The notes below the pieces were generated by a model, which was not told the DNA's origin, did not search any database, and was given only the letters and a program-made list of their open reading frames with translations. From positions 1 through 64,000 of the forward strand of contig JALOTZ010000009.1 of assembly GCA_025457615.1 (NCBI GenBank): DNA of 64,000 nt, in the 5' to 3' direction. This stretch comes from Verrucomicrobiota bacterium (GTDB lineage: Bacteria > Verrucomicrobiota > Verrucomicrobiia > Limisphaerales > DSYF01). Positions within the stretch are counted from its first letter, which is position 1. Every line of letters starts with the position of its first letter. Positions 18,349 to 27,138 of the stretch are shown in pieces. The translations under genes and the position numbers were made by a program.

Positions 18349-19287
18349 TCAGGCCGAAGCGGGCCACCGTTGGAGGGAGTCCAGACAGTCTTTTCTGGCC
18401 TGTCGATAGAGGTCCGGGAACGCGCGTTTCTCGAGACGATGCTCGCGCACACCGGAGGCGTCACAGCCAAGGACCTGGGCGTAGGGCTTGTACAGGCGGG
18501 GCCGTCCGATGACGCGGGTGGCACCGGGTGGGAGCGGGGTGGTCCGCTTGTCCAACACCAGGTAACTGAGCGGGAGACTGCGCAGATCGATCCCCATGAG
18601 TTTGCCGAAACGCGCCCACTGCGCGTCCGTGAACACCCCACCGGGCGCCTTGGCAAAGTGATGGCACCAATGCCGTTCATTCCCACGCGCGAGGATGCCG
18701 CACGGTCCCTGATGCGGACAGGGGGCCACCACGTTCATGCGTGTTCTCAGCCGCTCGCGCGCGGCGATCAGCGCCAGGCTGGTTTCGTAGGTTCCCGGTT
18801 CCACCCAAAGCACGGCTTGCGCCTGCGCGGCCAAATCGGCCAGTTGTGTGGCTTGGTCTTGGGAAAGCTCGGTTAGCACGTGGCTGATCAGGAGCAGGGC
18901 GGGGGAGTCCGCCAATCCCAGACTCACTTCCATCCCGGGGTGCTTGGCCGCCATCCGGCCGGCGGCAAAGCGCATGGCCAGGCTGGACCGGTCCCACAAT
19001 CGCAGGTGAGTCACGGACTGTGCGCCGAAGTGGTGGAGGAAGGCGCGATGGGCTATGCCGGTCCCGCAACCCCAGTCGAGCATCTGGCCGGCGGGCGGTT
19101 GCCAGCCCAGCCGGATCAAGTCTTCCAGCACCCAGTCCCACTTCCAGCCGATGCGCTGGGCAAAGGTGAGGTCGTAGCTGGCCAGATCCGCCTCGCTTCG
19201 CCAGTAATCCGCAGCGCCCGCACGGCCGCCCAGAAAGGCGGCGCGCAGTCGCTCCAATGAGGACCAGTCAACGGATTCCCAGTTCAT
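18349..19287 (-). CDS. Rsm22-like small-ribosomal-subunit methyltransferase
   Basis: A 312-residue protein of the Rsm22 family (mitochondrial small-subunit assembly factor and its bacterial relatives). A SAM-binding motif is seen in MLDWGCGTGIAHRA. The family Cys/His cluster appears in APCPHQGPC and WCHHF, probably holding an Fe-S cluster or zinc. A C-terminal beta-rich part has SLPLSYLVLDKR and RVIGRPRLYK. Its ATG overlaps the stop of the upstream methyltransferase gene by four bases (ATGA), so the two are translationally coupled. The likely target is 16S rRNA or an assembling ribosomal subunit, by family analogy. Confidence 0.82.
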   Translation of the reverse strand: MNWESVDWSSLERLRAAFLGGRAGAADYWRSEADLASYDLTFAQRIGWKWDWVLEDLIRLGWQPPAGQMLDWGCGTGIAHRAFLHHFGAQSVTHLRLWDRSSLAMRFAAGRMAAKHPGMEVSLGLADSPALLLISHVLTELSQDQATQLADLAAQAQAVLWVEPGTYETSLALIAARERLRTRMNVVAPCPHQGPCGILARGNERHWCHHFAKAPGGVFTDAQWARFGKLMGIDLRSLPLSYLVLDKRTTPLPPGATRVIGRPRLYKPYAQVLGCDASGVREHRLEKRAFPDLYRQARKDCLDSLQRWPASA

Positions 19288-20474
19288 TCGAGCAAGCCAT
19301 CGAGGGCGTGGTGCTGGATGCCAAAGAACTCCTTCAGCGCGAGGATGCGCTGCCGGGCGGCGGGATCCGAGAAGGGTTCCCGTTGGCGGACGGCCGCGAT
19401 CATCAGGTTCTTGGGTGTGTGCTCCGAGCCCACGAACTCGATGACCTTCGTGTCGTATCCGGCCCATTCGAGATGGAGGGTGCGCAGGCCGTCCGTGAGC
19501 CATTCCGCCAGGCGCTCTTTGAATAGCCCGTGGCGCAACAGTGAGGTCAGCAGCTCAGGATGGCCCAACTCCGGCCGCAACGCCTGGTGACAGCACGGGG
19601 CGACCACGATCAGCCGGGCCCCGAGCCGGATGCCGCGACGGATGGCGTCGTCAGTGGCCGTGTTGCAGGCGTGCAGGGCAATCAACACATCCAGCTTGGG
19701 AAGTTGTACGGTGGCGATGTCGCCCGGGATGAATTCCAGCCCCTCGGCTTGCAGCCGCTCCGCCACGCGGGTGATTTCCTTCAGCAGTTCGCGCCGGTTT
19801 TCGACCCCGAGCACGAGGACCGGTTGGTGGAGGATTCGACGGAACAGGTGCCACGCGGCAAACGTCAGGTAGCCTTTGCCGCAACCCATGTCGGCGAGTT
19901 TGAGCAACTTGCCTTCCGGGCTGGGCGCCGCCGTCCAACCGCAGTCGCGAGCCAGATGATGCAGGATCTCGAGGTAATGGCTGATCTGGCGGTACTTGTC
20001 CGTCATCGAGGGCTTGGGTCGGCCGGAATTGTCCAGAACCCCCAGGGCGTGCAACCAATCGGCGGCGGACTGGTCGAGCAGCGTATGCTTGGCAAGGTCG
20101 TGTTCCCGCGACGGGACCCCGGGGACTGTGGGTTTGTGTCCGACCAGCCGCGGTTGGCCCTTGGCGGGCCGATGCCACTGCCAGTTGCGACGCGAGGTGC
20201 GCAGGAACCCGTTTCTGAATTCGGCCTCCAAGCGGGTGCGGATCCAAGCGATGCCTTCGTCCAGGGCCAGGTTGCGGGTGACGTCGCGTTTGGCTTCGTG
20301 GCTGATGAACGAGAGGTGCGGCTGGCCTTTGATCAGGACGAGGCGCGCATCCACTTGCTGGACCGCAGCGTCCGGTTGCGCTGCACCGGTCAATTGCAGG
20401 CTGGCGAAGGTGTTGATCTCGAGGCTTTGGCGCAGGTGATAGAGGAACTTCTCTGTGGAGTTTGGAGGGTTCAT
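19284..20474 (-). CDS. SAM-dependent methyltransferase (Methyltransf_32 / METTL25-TRM13-like)
   Basis: A 396-residue class I methyltransferase. The SAM motif is LADMGCGKGYLTF at about residue 190, followed by ALHACNTATDDAI and VAPCCHQ. That arrangement is typical of the PF13679 group, whose eukaryotic members include TRM13 and METTL25. The first 170 residues form an extra N-terminal domain that might bind RNA or a partner. It starts at 20474 and ends inside the start codon of the Rsm22-like gene, so both enzymes probably serve one process, plausibly ribosome or RNA modification. The substrate cannot be read from sequence. Confidence 0.8.
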   Translation of the reverse strand: MNPPNSTEKFLYHLRQSLEINTFASLQLTGAAQPDAAVQQVDARLVLIKGQPHLSFISHEAKRDVTRNLALDEGIAWIRTRLEAEFRNGFLRTSRRNWQWHRPAKGQPRLVGHKPTVPGVPSREHDLAKHTLLDQSAADWLHALGVLDNSGRPKPSMTDKYRQISHYLEILHHLARDCGWTAAPSPEGKLLKLADMGCGKGYLTFAAWHLFRRILHQPVLVLGVENRRELLKEITRVAERLQAEGLEFIPGDIATVQLPKLDVLIALHACNTATDDAIRRGIRLGARLIVVAPCCHQALRPELGHPELLTSLLRHGLFKERLAEWLTDGLRTLHLEWAGYDTKVIEFVGSEHTPKNLMIAAVRQREPFSDPAARQRILALKEFFGIQHHALDGLLE

Positions 20475-20617
20475 TCAGGACCGGTGAGCGGCATGGTGGA
20501 TTCAATTGAACAGTTCAGCGGTCGCTTCGCAAGGCTGGGGTGGTGGGTTGCGGAGCCCAGGATTGCGACCCGGGGCAGGATGGTGCAGGGTTCATGGGCT
20601 GTCTCGATCTCGAACGT

Positions 20618-21166
20618 ATGAGCACTTTTAACCCAAGTTATCAGATGCAAGGAACGGGGAGTCAGTTTGGCGCTCCGTTGAGCACGGGAGTGAAGGTGGT
20701 CACGGTCGCGGTGCTGCTCTTGCTGGTGGTGCTGCTGGTGGTCCTGCCCGCCTTGATCCCGCCGAGCGAATGGTGGGCCGCTGTTCTTGCTCCCTCCCTC
20801 CTGGCGCTGATCCTGGCGGTGGTGGCGTTGTTTTGCGTGCGCGGGTTCACCGTCAACCAGCGCGAGTTGCTGATCCAGCGATTGTTCTGGCCAACCCGCT
20901 TTTCCCTGACAGATCTTCAACGTGCCTATCCTGACCCCGAGGCCTTGCGCTGGTCGCTGCGAAAGGCTGGCAACGGAGGATTCCTGGCCTACACCGGCTG
21001 GTTTTGGTCCAAGCGGCTCGGGAGTTTCCGGGCTTTCGTGACCGATCCGGCGCGGTGTGTGGTCCTGGAGTTCAAGCACCGCAAGCTGGTGGTGAGTCCT
21101 GACGATCCCGGGCGGTTCGTGCAAACGCTGGGGTTTAATCCGGAGTCGGGCAGGCCCCAATGCTGA
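20618..21166 (+). CDS. Membrane protein with bacterial PH domain
   Basis: A 182-residue protein. Two transmembrane helices (about residues 25-47 and 53-75) precede a bacterial PH-like domain of the bPH_5 (PF10882) style with FTVNQRELLIQRLFWPTRF, a Leu-Arg-rich linker, and FRAFVTDPARCVVLEF. Such domains sit at the membrane on the cytoplasmic side and their ligands are mostly unknown. The ATG at 20618 was chosen because it gives a short polar N-terminus before the first helix. It is convergent with mdoH (28-base gap) and divergent from the methyltransferase. Confidence 0.7.
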   Translation: MSTFNPSYQMQGTGSQFGAPLSTGVKVVTVAVLLLLVVLLVVLPALIPPSEWWAAVLAPSLLALILAVVALFCVRGFTVNQRELLIQRLFWPTRFSLTDLQRAYPDPEALRWSLRKAGNGGFLAYTGWFWSKRLGSFRAFVTDPARCVVLEFKHRKLVVSPDDPGRFVQTLGFNPESGRPQC

Positions 21167-21194
21167 TCGGCGGGCGCTGGAGATGGTCCCCGCC

Positions 21195-23366
21195 TCAACG
21201 CGCCAGCCGGCGCATCGCGGCCTGCCAGGCGGGCGCCAGTTCGTCGGCGGGCAGGAGCCAGACCTGGCGATGCAGGCGGGACATGGCGTCCGGGTCAGCC
21301 ATGAGCTGGAGCTGTTCCTGGGTGTTCAGGGCGGTGGGGCCGTGGGTCAGGGCCCGTTTCGAGAGTTCCTGCACGACGGGTTGTCCGACTCCCAATTGCC
21401 TCATCCGTTCGGCTTGGACGGGGTTGAGCATGGATTCTCGCAGCAGGGAGACGTGGATGGCGTTGGCGTAGGGGTCGAGGGCGGCATCGGTCAGGCCGCT
21501 GTGGAGCGCATGCGGAGCGGCCTCGCCGGATTCCTGCAGGAGACGGAGGCGTTCACGCAGTTCGGCCAGCTCGCTGGGGGGATGGGTTTCCTCCGGGGTG
21601 AGCAACAAATCCCACTGTTGCGCGAGTTCGCCGAAGCGGCTGCGGCTGGTCAGGACACTCAAGGGGATGGAGAGGACCATGCCGGCTGCGACGGGTGCGA
21701 ACCACCAGAACGAGGGGTGATCGATCATCCACACCGCCCCGCCCCAGAGCAGTCCGATCAGGGTGTGAACCCAGTGGGCGCGGGTCGCGGTGGCCCAAGT
21801 GAGGCCGTCGGCGGTTCGCCGCTGCGGGCTCCAGTGAACGCCGATGCCCAGCAGGATGGTGCCGACGAAGTTGGAGTGCCAAAGCATTTGCAGGGGCGCA
21901 TGCAGGGTGGAAAAGGCGGTTTCGGCGAGGGCACTGAGCGTCGCCTTGCGCAGGCCGCCGAACGCCCGGCTCCGTTCCGGGTCCAAGGCCAGGTCCAGCA
22001 GCGCGAGGATCTTGGGCAGGAAGATCACGCCCATGCAGATGGCGAAGACCAGGAAGGCGTGCTGCATGCCGGTCATGAGCAGGAAGGGCGTGAAGGCGCC
22101 CACGGTGATCTCGGACAGGCCGGTGTATTCTTTGAAGATCAGGATCCAGGCGAAGGTGAGGAGGAACAGGAGCCAGAGCGGGCTGGCCAGGTAGCCCATG
22201 ATGCCGAGCAGCAGGTGAATGCGGCTGGTGCCGCGCAGACCGCGGGCGAAAAGCACCATGGCGTGCTGGAGGTTGCCCTGGCACCAGCGCCGGTCCCGCT
22301 GGGCATTGGAAATCATATCCTGCGGCCCCTCCTCGTAACTGCCCGGCAGATCGTAGGCGAACCAGACCTGCCAGTTCTCCTTGAGCATCAGCGCCGCCTC
22401 CACGAAGTCGTGACTGAGGATCTGTCCCCCGAAGGGTTTGCGTCCCGGCAGTTGCGGCAGGTCGCAGTAGTGCATGAACGGTTCCGTGCGGATGATTGCG
22501 TTGTGTCCCCAGTAATTGCCGACCCCCTGTGCCCAGAAGTTCAGGCCGGTGATGAAGATGGGGGCGTAGAGGCGGTTGGAAAACTGCTGGATGCGGCCAA
22601 AGAGCGACGTGGCGTTCACCAGCCCCGGCACCGTCTGGATCATCCCGACGTCGGGGTGGGTTTCCATGAGCTTCACCAGGTCCACCAGCGTGTCGCCCCG
22701 CATCAGGCTGTCGGCATCAAAGACGATGAAATAGCGGTAGCGCGATCCCCAGGTGCGGAGGAAGTCGCTGATGTTCCCGCTCTTCCGCCCTTCGTTCCGG
22801 GTTCGGCGCCGGTAATAGATCCGTCCCAAAGCGTCGAGTTCGCGGACCAGTTCATACCAACGGCATTCCTCCTCGACCCAGCGATCGGGGTGGTCGCTGT
22901 CACTGAGCAGAAAGAAGTCGAACGAGCGCAGTTGTCCGGTGGCTTCGAGGGATTTGTAGGTGGCACGCAGTCCCTCGCAGACCCGCGCGGCCGATTCGTT
23001 GTAGATGGGAACCACGATGGCCGTGGTGATGCCCTCGATCGATCGAGTTCGGAAGTCGGGCGGATGGGTAATGCGCCGCCGTTCAGCCGTCCCGCTCAAC
23101 AGAAAGCCGGTCAGTCCGTGGATGCAGCCGATGGCCACCAGGAAGAACAGGACGACAAACACGGCCATCAACAGCACCTTGCCCCCGGTCCATCCCGTCC
23201 GCCAGAGCAGGTCGGCGAACATCAGGGAGATGAGGCCCGTCAGGATGACGGCGGCGGAATAGAACACGAACAGGCGCCAGCTGCGAACCAGGGGCGCGAG
23301 CCACACCCCGGCCCGGCGTGGGGACGTCTGCGCCGGCGGCTGTAATTCGCTGGGACTGGGGTTCAT
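21195..23366 (-). CDS. mdoH: Glucans biosynthesis glucosyltransferase MdoH (OpgH)
   Basis: A 723-residue inner-membrane family 2 glycosyltransferase that polymerises the beta-glucan backbone of osmoregulated periplasmic glucans from UDP-glucose. Two transmembrane helices at the N-terminus precede the catalytic domain, whose acidic motifs are LLSDSD and VFDADSLM; the product-binding QRDRRWCQGN motif lies near residue 350. Several helices follow. Length is a little shorter than in E. coli OpgH. It starts four bases after the unknown middle gene ends, completing a mdoG-unknown-mdoH operon. Confidence 0.92.
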   Translation of the reverse strand: MNPSPSELQPPAQTSPRRAGVWLAPLVRSWRLFVFYSAAVILTGLISLMFADLLWRTGWTGGKVLLMAVFVVLFFLVAIGCIHGLTGFLLSGTAERRRITHPPDFRTRSIEGITTAIVVPIYNESAARVCEGLRATYKSLEATGQLRSFDFFLLSDSDHPDRWVEEECRWYELVRELDALGRIYYRRRTRNEGRKSGNISDFLRTWGSRYRYFIVFDADSLMRGDTLVDLVKLMETHPDVGMIQTVPGLVNATSLFGRIQQFSNRLYAPIFITGLNFWAQGVGNYWGHNAIIRTEPFMHYCDLPQLPGRKPFGGQILSHDFVEAALMLKENWQVWFAYDLPGSYEEGPQDMISNAQRDRRWCQGNLQHAMVLFARGLRGTSRIHLLLGIMGYLASPLWLLFLLTFAWILIFKEYTGLSEITVGAFTPFLLMTGMQHAFLVFAICMGVIFLPKILALLDLALDPERSRAFGGLRKATLSALAETAFSTLHAPLQMLWHSNFVGTILLGIGVHWSPQRRTADGLTWATATRAHWVHTLIGLLWGGAVWMIDHPSFWWFAPVAAGMVLSIPLSVLTSRSRFGELAQQWDLLLTPEETHPPSELAELRERLRLLQESGEAAPHALHSGLTDAALDPYANAIHVSLLRESMLNPVQAERMRQLGVGQPVVQELSKRALTHGPTALNTQEQLQLMADPDAMSRLHRQVWLLPADELAPAWQAAMRRLAR

Positions 23367-23370
23367 CGCG

Positions 23371-23973
23371 TTAGTGGGTGATCAGGAAGACGAAAGCCAG
23401 CAGCAGGACAAACGCGGCCCAGACGGCGACCATTTTGAAGTAGGGCAGCCGGCTGATCTGGGTGATCTTTTCAATAGCGCCCAGGTCCAGTTGCCGCGGT
23501 TCCATGCGGGCCAGCTGGAAATCCGGTCCAGCCCGCAGGTAGGCATCCCGCATGGCCGGGGCAAACTCTTCCGGCCAGGGGCCCGGCCGGAGCAACTGAT
23601 CCTGCCAACGTCCGGGCATGTCCGCCAACAGCAGCGCCAGCCGGCCCCGCGTGGACAGGATCTGGTCGGTGGCCGTGGGGGGGTGTTCGAGCACCTGTCC
23701 GAACCATTCCGTGATGACATGGTCCATTTCTTCCGCCGCCAGCTCGGTGGCGGTACGATCCGGCTCCTGCGGCGCGCGTCGAACGGCGCGACCCAGCACG
23801 TCCATGACCAGGCGTCCGGTCAGCATGCGGTTCTTCACGCGCAAGGCCCGGAAGTAATTCTCCACCCGGGTGTAGGCGGCATTCCATTCCGCCATCGGAC
23901 GACCCGCGATGGAACCCGGCTGGTCGGTGGTCCCCGCCGCCGCGGCTAGGGCGGACTCCAGTGATACGTCCAT
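23371..23973 (-). CDS. Unknown tail-anchored protein encoded between mdoG and mdoH
   Basis: A 200-residue protein with no recognised domain. It is mostly helical and soluble, with one C-terminal transmembrane helix (MVAVWAAFVLLLAFVFLI) ending at the stop, as in tail-anchored proteins. A conserved-looking stretch is RVENYFRALRVKNRMLTGRL. Its ATG lies inside the end of mdoG (28-base overlap) and its stop is four bases from mdoH, so it is co-translated with the glucan genes and probably assists glucan synthesis or membrane assembly of MdoH. This is an inference from context alone. Confidence 0.7.
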   Translation of the reverse strand: MDVSLESALAAAAGTTDQPGSIAGRPMAEWNAAYTRVENYFRALRVKNRMLTGRLVMDVLGRAVRRAPQEPDRTATELAAEEMDHVITEWFGQVLEHPPTATDQILSTRGRLALLLADMPGRWQDQLLRPGPWPEEFAPAMRDAYLRAGPDFQLARMEPRQLDLGAIEKITQISRLPYFKMVAVWAAFVLLLAFVFLITH

Positions 23974-25517
23974 GTTTCGGCTAGAGGTTGCCCGTTTTGT
24001 TCCAGCGTGCAACGCAGATCCACGGGATCCCGGTTGTCCGGGGCCGGCTCGAACTTCAGGACGACCCGCCATGCCTGGTCAAAGGGATTCCAGACCACCA
24101 GCGTTTCAGCGATGGAAGCGTTCCAACTGCAGTTGGACACGGCTCGGGGTGGGTTGTGCTCCGGCACGGCCCTCACCTTGGGACCAATGAAATCGATGAC
24201 GATAATCCGCCGTCGAGGGTTGCGGCCGTCCGCGCCGATCCGGGTGGAGAGCACCCGGTTTTCCGAGAGGGCCCCTTCGTCCTCGATCATCCAGGACTGC
24301 CGATAGGCGAATCGGAACGGTTGCATGGGCTGCGGCTTCTGACGCGGATCCCAGAAGACCACCACGTTGTCCAATCCCTCGTATTGGGTGCTCAGTTCGA
24401 CCAGGTGCAGATCGCCTTCCCCCCAATCCGCTGCCGGTTCAATCCACACGGACGGCACCTGATGGTAGTAATTGAAGCTGTCCATGTAGCTCGAGAAGCG
24501 CCGTTCGCGCTGGAGCAATCCAAAGCCCTTGAGGCTGTTCGCGCCGAAGCGCTGGTGGCGCATGACCGACGCGTTGTTCAGGGGGCGCCAGAGGACCTCG
24601 CCGTTCCCCATCTTGGCGAGCATCCCATCGCTGTCATGGACTTCGAGCCGGTAATCATCGAACTTGCGCTCCGAATTCTTGCCAAACCAGAACATGCTGG
24701 TGAGCGGAGCCAGCCCGATGGTCATGCGCGGTTTCCGGTTGGGATCCACACGCTGAATGTCTTCGTCCCGGCGGAACAGGAGCACGGCCTCGATGTCCGC
24801 CACCGTGGTCCTGCCGGGCGCGATTCGGAACTCATACGCCCCCACACAGCTCACACTGTCGAGGATGGCGAACAGGCGGACGGTCTTGTCGCCCGGTTGC
24901 GGCTTTCCCAGCCACCAGTCCGTGAAGATGGGAAACTCCTCCGGACGCCCGTATTCACCACAGTCCAAAGCCAGCCCGCGTGCGGATTGTCCATAGCGCT
25001 GGCCCTGGCCGAGCAATCGGTAGTAACTCGCACCCAAAAAAGCCCCCAGTTCGTCCCACCGGCCGGGCGCGTTCAGTTCATAGACCAGCTTGAATCCGGC
25101 GTAGCCGGTCCGGGCGGGGATCTTGTCCGCAATATCCAACCCCTCCCCGTACTGGAAGAAATCCCGGGCAAACCGGATGGGCTGCGTGTAGCTGGCGGTG
25201 AACTCGTTGATTCGGACCGGTTCCTCGTACAAATAGCCCGGATGAAAGAACTCGACCCGGACGGGGAGTTGCTCCTCGGACCAGAGCGCCATGCCCCGAC
25301 GGAACTGGATGAGCCGGTACTTGTCGTAGTTGAGGTGGTCGGCTCTGAGAACGCCGGGCAGATCGGCCCGGGGCGAGTGGAAGGGTTTCTCGGCCCGTTC
25401 CCGGGCCTTCTCGATCACGTAATCGAGATCGACGCGAGCGGGTTCGACGGCCGCCGGAAGGGGAGCGGCACAGAGGACCAAGGCCAATGAGAACGCCAGG
25501 CGGCTATTCGGCTTCAT
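23946..25517 (-). CDS. mdoG: Periplasmic glucans biosynthesis protein MdoG (OpgG)
   Basis: A 523-residue exported protein of the OpgG/OpgD family, needed for periplasmic glucan synthesis. The start at 25517 gives a clear signal peptide (SRLAFSLALVLCAAPLPAAV), placing the product in the periplasm. The body shows family stretches such as GYAGFKLVYELN, YFHPGYLYE-like FFHPGYLYEE, ALDCGEYGRPEEFP and the C-terminal Ig-like domain. The first gene of the mdoG-unknown-mdoH operon. The longer in-frame start at 25676 would run into a mobile repeat and lose the signal peptide, so it was rejected. Confidence 0.92.
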   Translation of the reverse strand: MKPNSRLAFSLALVLCAAPLPAAVEPARVDLDYVIEKARERAEKPFHSPRADLPGVLRADHLNYDKYRLIQFRRGMALWSEEQLPVRVEFFHPGYLYEEPVRINEFTASYTQPIRFARDFFQYGEGLDIADKIPARTGYAGFKLVYELNAPGRWDELGAFLGASYYRLLGQGQRYGQSARGLALDCGEYGRPEEFPIFTDWWLGKPQPGDKTVRLFAILDSVSCVGAYEFRIAPGRTTVADIEAVLLFRRDEDIQRVDPNRKPRMTIGLAPLTSMFWFGKNSERKFDDYRLEVHDSDGMLAKMGNGEVLWRPLNNASVMRHQRFGANSLKGFGLLQRERRFSSYMDSFNYYHQVPSVWIEPAADWGEGDLHLVELSTQYEGLDNVVVFWDPRQKPQPMQPFRFAYRQSWMIEDEGALSENRVLSTRIGADGRNPRRRIIVIDFIGPKVRAVPEHNPPRAVSNCSWNASIAETLVVWNPFDQAWRVVLKFEPAPDNRDPVDLRCTLEQNGQPLAETWTYHWSPP

Positions 25518-25577
25518 GTTGCCGGCACAGGAGAATACGAACCCGGGAATTAAGCAAGCCGCTGAAGCGCAGCCCGC

Positions 25578-25756
25578 CGCCATGCTCAGGGTGGAGCGCG
25601 GGTCCGTCCACCCTCCGCAGTGGATCTGCGACGGAGGACGGGCGACCCACAGCAGCTTCGCCTGGAACTGGGCCACTGGACGATTGCGAACGGCCTCCCG
25701 TGGCGGGGGTGCTGCGGCTCAGGGAGCCGCGCTCCGGGCCAAAATGAGAATGGCTG
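25578..25756 (+). repeat. Family B MITE-like repeat, copy 1
   Basis: This aligns with the reverse complement of the element at 52362. Shared blocks are GGAGCGCGGGTCCG at the left, CAGCTTCGCCTGGAACTGGG in the middle, and GGGGGTGCTGCGGCTC, GCGCTCCGGGCCAAAATGAG at the right. The right end keeps the terminal repeat, while the left terminal repeat has decayed, and an insertion of about 30 bases near the left makes this copy longer. It lies in the 490-base gap between mdoG and the PEP-CTERM gene. The rest of that gap holds no gene I can support. Confidence 0.7.
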
Positions 25757-26007
25757 GCGCAGCCAGAGGGAATCGGCGCGGAATTTCGAATCTGCCCCAA
25801 GTCGCGGCGATGCCAGGCTGGGCTGCACAGCCACGTTTCTCCTGCGGAATCGCTGACGCGAGGATATTCGGTGTTTTTACCGAGGATGAGTCGGAGGAAA
25901 TCGGCGTTGGTTTTGAGATCGTACCGCTTGCCGCTCCCCACTGCTCGGTCTAATATGGGCCATCAGAAAACGGTGTAACCCAGTTATTCATCAGAAAGAA
26001 TGCAATC

Positions 26008-27138
26008 GTGAAAAGGTTCGTGCGATGTTTCGTCGGGCGCGGTGTCAATTCCGGGCCTCACTCCCCAAACAAACTCCGGTCAGTGATTCTCCCACCAGGA
26101 GTCTCCCAGTCCGCACTGCGCCTGGTCGCCCTTGTGGCGGTGGCGCTGCCGGCGGTCGGTTACGCCGAGACGTTGCTCTTCGGCACGGGCTTCGAGGCGC
26201 CGACGTATCCGACGGGTCCGATCGGGGGCGGCTATTACAGTGTGCCGCAGTACACCAGCGCCTTGGGCTGGTACGCCTGGCCGGTGGAAGCCTACTCCGC
26301 CAACCCGAGCCCTTGGGCCGTGGTGACCGGGCAGCAGGCAGCCAGCGGCAGCCAGGCGCTGAAGCTTTCGATTGATCCCGCAGCGAACTCCTCGATCGGC
26401 GTCAGCCGGAATTTTGCCCCCAACCCCCTCAGCCTGTCGGGCGGCGGGACGGAACGCTTCGGGATCTCGCTCCGGCTATATCTTGATCAGGCGGCCAACA
26501 GCGATGTGAGCTGGAGCATCGGGGTGGCCGACAGTTATGCCAACCTGATGGGGATCACGCTGACCCCCAGCGGGCAGGTGATGTATGCCCATCGCTACAT
26601 GAACACCGCAGCGTTCTACAACCCCGGTTTCGACCTGAGGAATACCTGGCTGGACGTGGGGATTGAGCGTAACCCGGCGGATGCCACCAGTGTGTTGCTG
26701 ACCGTTGCCAGCCCAAGTCAGAGCTGGCAGCAGGTCGTTAGTAGTCCCGGAGGTGCCGCCACGCGGTTCTACGTGGGCGGGGCCTGGCCCACCTTCCCGC
26801 AGTACCGCAGCGGCACGGCGTACGTGGACGACCTGCGCTTGGGCTACAACCTGGCGGTCGGGGTGCCCGAGCCTTCCAGCGCGGCGCTGCTAGTGTGCGG
26901 GGTGGCGGGTTTGGTGGGGGGGCATTGGCGCCGCACGGCGGCGGCGCTCAGGAATTGTCCCCATCGAGCAGGCCGCCCAGGCCGCCGAGCACCGAGCCTT
27001 CCCCGCGGCCGCCCGTGCGCGACGCCGCGACAATGCGATCGGCCATGCGGCTCAACGGCAGCGATTGCAGCCAGATCTTGCCCGGCCCGCGCAACGTGGC
27101 GAAAAACAGCCCTTCGCCCCCAAGCAAAGCGGACTTGA
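26008..27138 (+). CDS. PEP-CTERM sorting-domain protein with run-on C-terminus
   Basis: The frame from a GTG at 26008 encodes 376 residues. A hydrophobic export segment (LRLVALVAVALPAVGYAE) follows about 35 polar residues. The body is a beta-rich domain of the kind seen in Verrucomicrobia surface proteins. The PEP-CTERM signal is VPEPSSAALLVCGVAGLV then HWRRT, normally the very end of the protein and cut by an exosortase. Here the frame continues about 65 Arg/Pro-rich residues past the basic end, antisense to the next gene, because the usual stop is missing. The extension would be removed if sorting occurs. Located at the cell surface by family analogy. Confidence 0.75.
   Translation: MKRFVRCFVGRGVNSGPHSPNKLRSVILPPGVSQSALRLVALVAVALPAVGYAETLLFGTGFEAPTYPTGPIGGGYYSVPQYTSALGWYAWPVEAYSANPSPWAVVTGQQAASGSQALKLSIDPAANSSIGVSRNFAPNPLSLSGGGTERFGISLRLYLDQAANSDVSWSIGVADSYANLMGITLTPSGQVMYAHRYMNTAAFYNPGFDLRNTWLDVGIERNPADATSVLLTVASPSQSWQQVVSSPGGAATRFYVGGAWPTFPQYRSGTAYVDDLRLGYNLAVGVPEPSSAALLVCGVAGLVGGHWRRTAAALRNCPHRAGRPGRRAPSLPRGRPCATPRQCDRPCGSTAAIAARSCPARATWRKTALRPQAKRT

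Noticed and set aside
17343-18686. Extension of the TPR gene frame upstream to 18686
   Set aside because: That part is antisense to mgtC and contains the frameshifted ABC-2 permease remnant; the N-terminal membrane hairpin beginning at 17342 is the natural start.
25765-25941. Minus-strand frame beginning MGSGKRYDLKTNADFLRLIL near the family B repeat
   Set aside because: The frame soon runs into the repeat, shows no domain, and has no ribosome site; too weak to call a gene.
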